From the NCBI RefSeq assembly GCF_022170825.1, contig NZ_CP081878.1, forward strand, positions 1,266,001-1,330,000: 64,000 nt of DNA. The letters run 5' to 3'. The translations under genes were made by a program, and so were the position numbers. Shown here piece after piece: positions 59,616 through 64,000 of the stretch (positions within the stretch are counted from its first letter, which is position 1; the number at the start of each line of letters is the position of its first letter). This stretch comes from Exiguobacterium acetylicum (GTDB lineage Bacteria > Bacillota > Bacilli > Exiguobacteriales > Exiguobacteriaceae). The notes below the pieces were generated by a model, which was not told where the DNA came from, made no database searches, and was given only the letters and a program-made list of their open reading frames with translations.

Positions 59616-60569
59616 ATGAATCAGCCATTTGAAGAATTAAAGATGTATCAAAATTTTGATGAGCTCGCAGATGATGTACTCGATTTCGCAAAAGAGATTT
59701 TACCGGATCAGATGTTGTACTTGTCGGCAATCGAAGCAGGGCAACAACGGATGCTGAAGATTGCAAACGATAAAGCGGACATCCCGATGGTCGAAGGGAT
59801 GCAACTTGAATTGAATCAGTCGTTATGTAAGTTGATTGATTTTGAGACGAAACAACCGGTCGTCTTAGAGAATATTCCAAACGCAGAGCAACTCGGCGAT
59901 TGGCGAAAGGATCTGGAGGAGGCACATGTCCGCTCCTATCTAGGAATTCCAATCGTCCTGACGAGCGGTGAGACGTTCGGGACATTATGTGCAATCAATA
60001 ATCAAGTCAGCTTGTATGATCAAAAGAATGTTCAGCTGTTGCAACGCATCGTGCGGTTATTTTTGTATTATTTAGAGCTCGAGCGGTATGCGTGGAAAGA
60101 CGCGTTGACAGGTTTGTATAATCGACGCTACTTAACGAAACAGTTCGAGGATCATCCAGGACAAGGAGGGGCAATCTTCTTTCTCGATCTCGACGGTTTT
60201 AAGCAAGTCAATGATCTGTATGGTCATGAGACAGGGGATATCGTCCTGCAAGAAGTCGCGCAACGCTTGCAACGATTCGTGCGCGAACAAGACGATGCGA
60301 TGGCGGTACGATTAGGTGGCGATGAGTTCATCTTGCATGTTGGTCATTCGGATTCAAGGGAAGGGTGGGAGCAACTCGCGGATCAGATCGTCACTTCGTT
60401 AAGTGAGTGGGAAGCGGACTATCGCGTTTCGACAAGCATCGGAATCGTAATGTATGATGAGTACCGTCCAGAGCTGCAAGCTTTGTTGCAACAGGCAGAT
60501 GTTGCGCTTTATGCTGCCAAGTCATCAGGAAAGAATACGTATCAGTTTTACGAGTTGGTGAGAGAGTAG
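59616..60569 (+). CDS. GAF-GGDEF diguanylate cyclase
   Basis: The 317-residue cytosolic enzyme should make cyclic di-GMP. A GAF-like sensor (about 1-150, with GIPIVLTSGETFGTLCAINNQ) precedes a full GGDEF domain: DALTGLYNRRYL, FFLDLDGFKQVNDLYGHETGD and the intact active site RLGGDEFILH. The canonical RxxD inhibitory site is not at the usual spacing, so feedback inhibition may be lost. ATG 59616 is preceded by GAGGTG; longer starts back to 59478 have no ribosome site. It is divergent from the siderophore operon and shares its Fur-site region. Confidence 0.9.
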   Translation: MNQPFEELKMYQNFDELADDVLDFAKEILPDQMLYLSAIEAGQQRMLKIANDKADIPMVEGMQLELNQSLCKLIDFETKQPVVLENIPNAEQLGDWRKDLEEAHVRSYLGIPIVLTSGETFGTLCAINNQVSLYDQKNVQLLQRIVRLFLYYLELERYAWKDALTGLYNRRYLTKQFEDHPGQGGAIFFLDLDGFKQVNDLYGHETGDIVLQEVAQRLQRFVREQDDAMAVRLGGDEFILHVGHSDSREGWEQLADQIVTSLSEWEADYRVSTSIGIVMYDEYRPELQALLQQADVALYAAKSSGKNTYQFYELVRE

Positions 60570-60649
60570 TGTCTATCAATCATATGAATATTTATTCCAG
60601 TATGTATATTTTTATTATGGTAAAATACAAATAAAAATATAGTACTTGT

Positions 60650-60683
60650 AAAACACTCATGTAATGTATGAGTGTTTTTTTGT
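60650..60683 (+). terminator. Intrinsic terminator after GGDEF gene
   Basis: AAACACTCAT pairs with ATGAGTGTTT around GTAATGT, followed by TTTTTGTTTT. Confidence 0.88.
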
Positions 60684-60733
60684 TTTGTAAAAGTAGAGAC
60701 AGTTTTTTGTCAGGAGCTAGAACAAACTTCAAT

Positions 60734-60773
60734 CGTAAACGCTTACAAAACTAGATCGTTTTCGTTTTATACT
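60734..60773 (+). promoter_or_regulatory. cre site and promoter of PTS regulator gene
   Basis: CGTAAACGCTTACA (60734-60747) differs from the ideal cre palindrome by one base. It overlaps a poor -35 (TTACAA 60743-60748) upstream of a good -10 TATACT (60768-60773), so CcpA would block the promoter. Confidence 0.65.
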
Positions 60774-60796
60774 GAATGCGTAGGAGGCCTCCACTT

Positions 60797-62812
60797 ATGT
60801 TATTGAACGAAAAAAGCAAACGAATCCTTCATGTGATTCTTCATGAAGAGGTCGTACAAATTCCATTTTTATTAACGATTTTACCGTATTCTAAACGAAC
60901 TTTGGAATATGAAATCGAACGTATTCAGGAATGGCTAGGTTATCATCAATTGCCATTGATTGATGTGAATGGATCGATTTTGACGATTCTATCCGATAAG
61001 GGGATCGGAGAAAAATTAGAGAAGGCTGAAATAATCTTTTCAGAAGAAGAGCGTGAGCTGCTAATCATTTTCTATACGATGATGGAGGAAGATTTTGTTT
61101 CTTCCGTACATTATCAACAGTTGTTAAATGTATCGAAATTTACAGTGCAAGAAAGCTTAAACGCTGTGAAAAAAGATGCGGTTCAATTTGGAATTACACT
61201 TAATTATTCTCGAAAAGATGGATATCACTTCTATGGACATCTTCAAACTATTTATTTGTATATGTATCGAGCAATCGAAAGATTGATTCGACTTTCTACG
61301 AAAAACGATTTGATGTCTATGATCATCAACGATTGGTCTGATCGTCTCGTTAAAGCAAAGCGACAAATTGAATCATATGAACTGGAGCAATCCTTTCAAT
61401 TCGTAGAAGAGCATCGAGAAAAACTTTCTTACTTTTTGATGATGGGTCGTTCGCTAGCAATAAAAGAAATCGTTCCGAGTGAAGAACCATTATTCGTTAA
61501 GGATATTGATTCGAAACTAATTTCGTATTTCGAAGAACGGACATTATTCGTTGATACGTTAGATCTCCTTATACAAAGTGGTCCGAAGGTAGAAGAGGAA
61601 ATTCAGAAGGATTTGCATGTTCGTCTCTCTACGATCATGCATGAAGTGATTACTCATTTTGAAACGATTTCTTGTACTTTCATTATCGAAAAAGAAGCTC
61701 TTTGTGAAAAACTAGTACTCCACTCGAAAGCTACAATGCAACGTCTCTATTCAGGTTTGGAATCGTCATCAGAATTAAAGCGTTATGTCATGGAAGAACA
61801 TCAAGTATTACATGTTCTAGTGTCGAAAGCATTAGAGCCATTCCGCAAGTTGATGAATCAAGATATACCAGATGTTGAAGTCATGTATTATACGCTCCAC
61901 TTTGCTACACATCTGAATCAGCAAGGGGAGCAACTGGATAAAAAGTTGAAAGCAATCGTTGTCTGTCCAAGTGGGATTAGCGTATCGCATATGCTCGATT
62001 ACATTCTCAAGAATCAATTTCCGGAGATTGTATTCTTACCGCCCGTGTCACAACGAGAAGTCGGCCAATTCGTAGAAATCGTCGATGTCATTTTTACGAC
62101 AGTTCCGTTAGAAGAGGGCATTCATTTGCAGGCAGATGTCATGCTAGTGCCTACATTACCAACCCGTTTTGAGCAAATTACATTGAGACGTTCGGTCGAA
62201 CAACGTTTTTTAAAGCGAAACCAACCTGATGGAGTTCAGCTGGAGGATTTGATTGCTGTCATCAAACAACATGCAACGATCCATAGTGAATCGGCATTAC
62301 GACAGGAACTGAATCAATTGTTATATCCAAGACAACAAAAACCGCTACAAGGAGGGCAACCGGTGCTAAATGATTTAATTACAACAAACCAAATACAGAT
62401 GCACCAACGTGTGGATTCATGGATGGATGCCATTCGAGTAGCAGCCAGTCCTTTACTGCTCGAGAAGAAAATCCAACCGACATACATTGAAACGATGATT
62501 CAAAACGTTGAAGCTCATGGACCATATATCGTTTTGATGCCAGATGTGGCGATTCCACACGCACGACCGGAAGACGGCGTACTCCAACTAGGAATGAGTA
62601 TTTTGAAGTTAGAAGAGCCTGTATTGTTTCCGCAAGATAAAGAGGTTCGTCTGTTCTTTGTCCTTGCAGCAATTGATCAAACAACACATCTAAAAGCATT
62701 AAGTCAACTGACGAATCTTTTAGGAAATCAAGCAGATGTCACACGTTTGCTAGAAGCAAACTCTGTGGCAGAAATTGAAACAATCATCGAACCATATTCA
62801 GAGGAGGACTAA
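60797..62812 (+). CDS. PRD-containing transcriptional regulator with EIIB-like and EIIA domains
   Basis: The 671-residue regulator of the MtlR/UlaR-like class. N-terminal helix-turn-helix modules (1-160) are followed by two PTS regulation domains (about 165-395), an EIIB-like domain (KLKAIVVCPSGISVSHML, with a cysteine) and a C-terminal EIIA_2 domain whose phosphohistidine is in PDVAIPHARPEDG (near residue 588). ATG 60797 follows TAGGAGG. It is followed four bases later by the EIIB gene, so it probably activates its own PTS operon. Its EIIA domain may supply phosphate to the neighbouring EIIB. Confidence 0.9.
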   Translation: MLLNEKSKRILHVILHEEVVQIPFLLTILPYSKRTLEYEIERIQEWLGYHQLPLIDVNGSILTILSDKGIGEKLEKAEIIFSEEERELLIIFYTMMEEDFVSSVHYQQLLNVSKFTVQESLNAVKKDAVQFGITLNYSRKDGYHFYGHLQTIYLYMYRAIERLIRLSTKNDLMSMIINDWSDRLVKAKRQIESYELEQSFQFVEEHREKLSYFLMMGRSLAIKEIVPSEEPLFVKDIDSKLISYFEERTLFVDTLDLLIQSGPKVEEEIQKDLHVRLSTIMHEVITHFETISCTFIIEKEALCEKLVLHSKATMQRLYSGLESSSELKRYVMEEHQVLHVLVSKALEPFRKLMNQDIPDVEVMYYTLHFATHLNQQGEQLDKKLKAIVVCPSGISVSHMLDYILKNQFPEIVFLPPVSQREVGQFVEIVDVIFTTVPLEEGIHLQADVMLVPTLPTRFEQITLRRSVEQRFLKRNQPDGVQLEDLIAVIKQHATIHSESALRQELNQLLYPRQQKPLQGGQPVLNDLITTNQIQMHQRVDSWMDAIRVAASPLLLEKKIQPTYIETMIQNVEAHGPYIVLMPDVAIPHARPEDGVLQLGMSILKLEEPVLFPQDKEVRLFFVLAAIDQTTHLKALSQLTNLLGNQADVTRLLEANSVAEIETIIEPYSEED

Positions 62813-62815
62813 ATC

Positions 62816-63082
62816 ATGAAGAAAATTTTAGTAGTATGTGGAAACGGACTTGGATCAAGTTTTATCATGGAACTCAACGTTAAAAAGGCACTTGAACAAA
62901 TGGGGAAAGAGGCAGATGTTTCTCATACGGATTTATCGACGGCTCAAACAGAACCTGCCGATATTTATTTAGGAGCAAAAGATATCATTGTTTCGCTCGA
63001 CAACGGTACGCGCGATATCGTTGCTCTTGAAAATGTCATGAATATCGAAGACATTAAGGCACAACTCAGTACACGTCTATAA
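62816..63082 (+). CDS. ulaB: PTS EIIB component, ascorbate (Ula) type
   Basis: The 88-residue cytosolic EIIB carries phosphocysteine Cys8 in VVCGNGLGSSFIMELNV, the exact form of the L-ascorbate family, and GAKDIIVSLDNG. It relays phosphate from EIIA to the sugar at EIIC. GAGGAGGAC lies in the regulator's last codons. Ascorbate is the family's namesake substrate, but other sugar acids or alditols are possible. Confidence 0.88.
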   Translation: MKKILVVCGNGLGSSFIMELNVKKALEQMGKEADVSHTDLSTAQTEPADIYLGAKDIIVSLDNGTRDIVALENVMNIEDIKAQLSTRL

Positions 63083-63115
63083 AATATCACCACATAACAG
63101 AAGGGGGGACTGACC

Positions 63116-64000
63116 TTGCTTGATTTACTTATGCGTGACATTTTAGGGACACCAGCTATCCTACTCGGTATATTTGCTCTTGTCGGATTAATGTTGCAAA
63201 AGAAAGATCTTGCGACAATCGTTTCTGGGACACTGAAGACAATCATGGGCTTTATCATTATCGGAGCAGGAGCCGGTGTCATCATCGCAGCACTCGAAAT
63301 CTTTAGTAAGATGTTCGACCAAGCATTCAGTATTCGGGGAATCATTCCGAATAACGAGGCAATCGTAGCAGTTGCACAAGATGCATTTGGTGTAGAGACT
63401 GCAATGATCATGGTGTTCGGGATGGTCATGAATATCATCTTGGCACGTTTCACACCATTCAAGTATATTTTCTTGACTGGTCATCATACGCTCTTTATGG
63501 CAAGTTTACTTGCTGCGATTCTTTCAGTTTCAGGATTGAGCGGTGTTCTATTGGTTGTTGTAGGTTCGATTCTACTTGGATTATGTATGGTTCTTTTCCC
63601 GGCACTCTTGCAACCGTTCGTGCGACAAATCACTGGTTCTGACGACTTTGCAGTTGGGCACTTTGGTTCTCTTGGATACTTTATTTCTGGAACGATTGGA
63701 AAATATGCGGGAAATAAAGAACACTCAACGGAGCAAATTAAGGTTCCAAAACAACTAGGGTTCTTAAGGGATACATCCGTTGCTGTTTCTTTGACGATGA
63801 CGCTATTGTTTGTTGTCGTTGCATTGTTTGCCGGACCAGGATTCATTGAAAAAGAATTATCAAGTGGATCAAACTATATCGTTTTCTCTATCATTCAAGC
63901 TATTACGTTCGCGGCAGGAGTATACATCGTACTTGCCGGTGTTCGGATGCTAATTTCGGAAATCGTACCCGCGTTCAAAGGAATTGCAGATAAACTCGTA
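63116..64000 (+). CDS. ulaA: PTS EIIC component, ascorbate (UlaA) type, 3'-truncated by window
   Basis: The frame is open from TTG 63116 (behind AAGGGGGG) to the window end, 295 codons. The product is a multi-pass permease beginning MLDLLMRDILGTPAILLGIFALVGLML. Family segments are visible: IIGAGAGVIIAALEIFSKMFDQAF, KYIFLTGHHTLFMASLLAAIL and QITGSDDFAVGHFGSLGYF. Full-length UlaA has about 450 residues, so one third is missing beyond the edge. Third gene of the regulator-EIIB-EIIC operon. Confidence 0.88.
   Translation, partial: MLDLLMRDILGTPAILLGIFALVGLMLQKKDLATIVSGTLKTIMGFIIIGAGAGVIIAALEIFSKMFDQAFSIRGIIPNNEAIVAVAQDAFGVETAMIMVFGMVMNIILARFTPFKYIFLTGHHTLFMASLLAAILSVSGLSGVLLVVVGSILLGLCMVLFPALLQPFVRQITGSDDFAVGHFGSLGYFISGTIGKYAGNKEHSTEQIKVPKQLGFLRDTSVAVSLTMTLLFVVVALFAGPGFIEKELSSGSNYIVFSIIQAITFAAGVYIVLAGVRMLISEIVPAFKGIADKLV

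Noticed and set aside
1-64000. CRISPR arrays, tRNA or rRNA genes, insertion sequences, prophage modules
   Set aside because: None was seen on either strand by reading; no short regularly spaced repeats, cloverleaf sequences or transposase-like proteins.

Overview
The window reads as chromosomal DNA of a mid-GC member of the Bacilli. The most likely genus is Exiguobacterium or a close relative. This is an inference from AGGAGG-type ribosome binding sites, frequent GTG and TTG starts, a type B (Bacillus-type) RNase P RNA next to a THUMP-domain rRNA methyltransferase gene, Zur, Fur and CcpA operators of Bacillus type, and TIGR04104 zinc-ribbon genes. Genes are dense, lie on both strands and are mostly separated by clear intrinsic terminators. 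No tRNA, rRNA, CRISPR array, transposase or integrase was found.

Layout. 1-7.1 kb: the 3' part of adhE, a polytopic membrane protein, an unclassified structured-RNA candidate, and a large secreted nucleotidase/phosphodiesterase. 7.1-13.1 kb: a LysR regulator divergent from a ketopantoate-reductase-like/acetoacetate-decarboxylase-like pair, a GrpB/DinB/hydrolase run, and a Zur-controlled COG0523 metallochaperone (zagA). 13.2-29.5 kb: cardiolipin synthase, a CcpA-type-controlled GH31 glycosidase, a SUKH protein, DUF1643, a lytic transglycosylase, a CPBP protease, an ABC exporter operon behind a GntR-type palindrome, the DUF2922/DUF1659 pair, a K+ channel, and a subtilisin-like protease. 29.6-31.2 kb: rnpB and the rlmL-type methyltransferase.

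31.2-40.7 kb is the accessory part. It holds poorly recognised genes, three TIGR04104 zinc-ribbon genes, two nested sets of direct repeats, and one extremely AT-rich orphan gene (39240-40328) that looks horizontally acquired. One repeat pair is an almost exact ~320-bp duplication around a zinc-ribbon gene. The other is a degenerate copy of the rlmL 3' end plus its downstream sequence. Together they suggest that the rlmL-to-gpx interval is a site of variable cargo.

40.7-54.6 kb: glutathione peroxidase, an EamA exporter, SUKH proteins and a lipoprotein. Then comes a MurNAc recycling cluster (murQ, murP, mupG) followed by a secreted N-acetylmuramoyl-L-alanine amidase, then DUF1349, a tandem SUKH protein, a DJ-1/PfpI protein, a WYL regulator and citrate synthase. 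54.7-59.4 kb: a Fur-boxed siderophore uptake operon (binding protein, two permeases, ATPase, reductase-like protein), divergent from a GAF-GGDEF diguanylate cyclase that also carries a Fur-like site. 60.7-64 kb: a cre-boxed PRD/EIIA regulator with ascorbate-type PTS EIIB and EIIC genes; the EIIC gene runs off the window.
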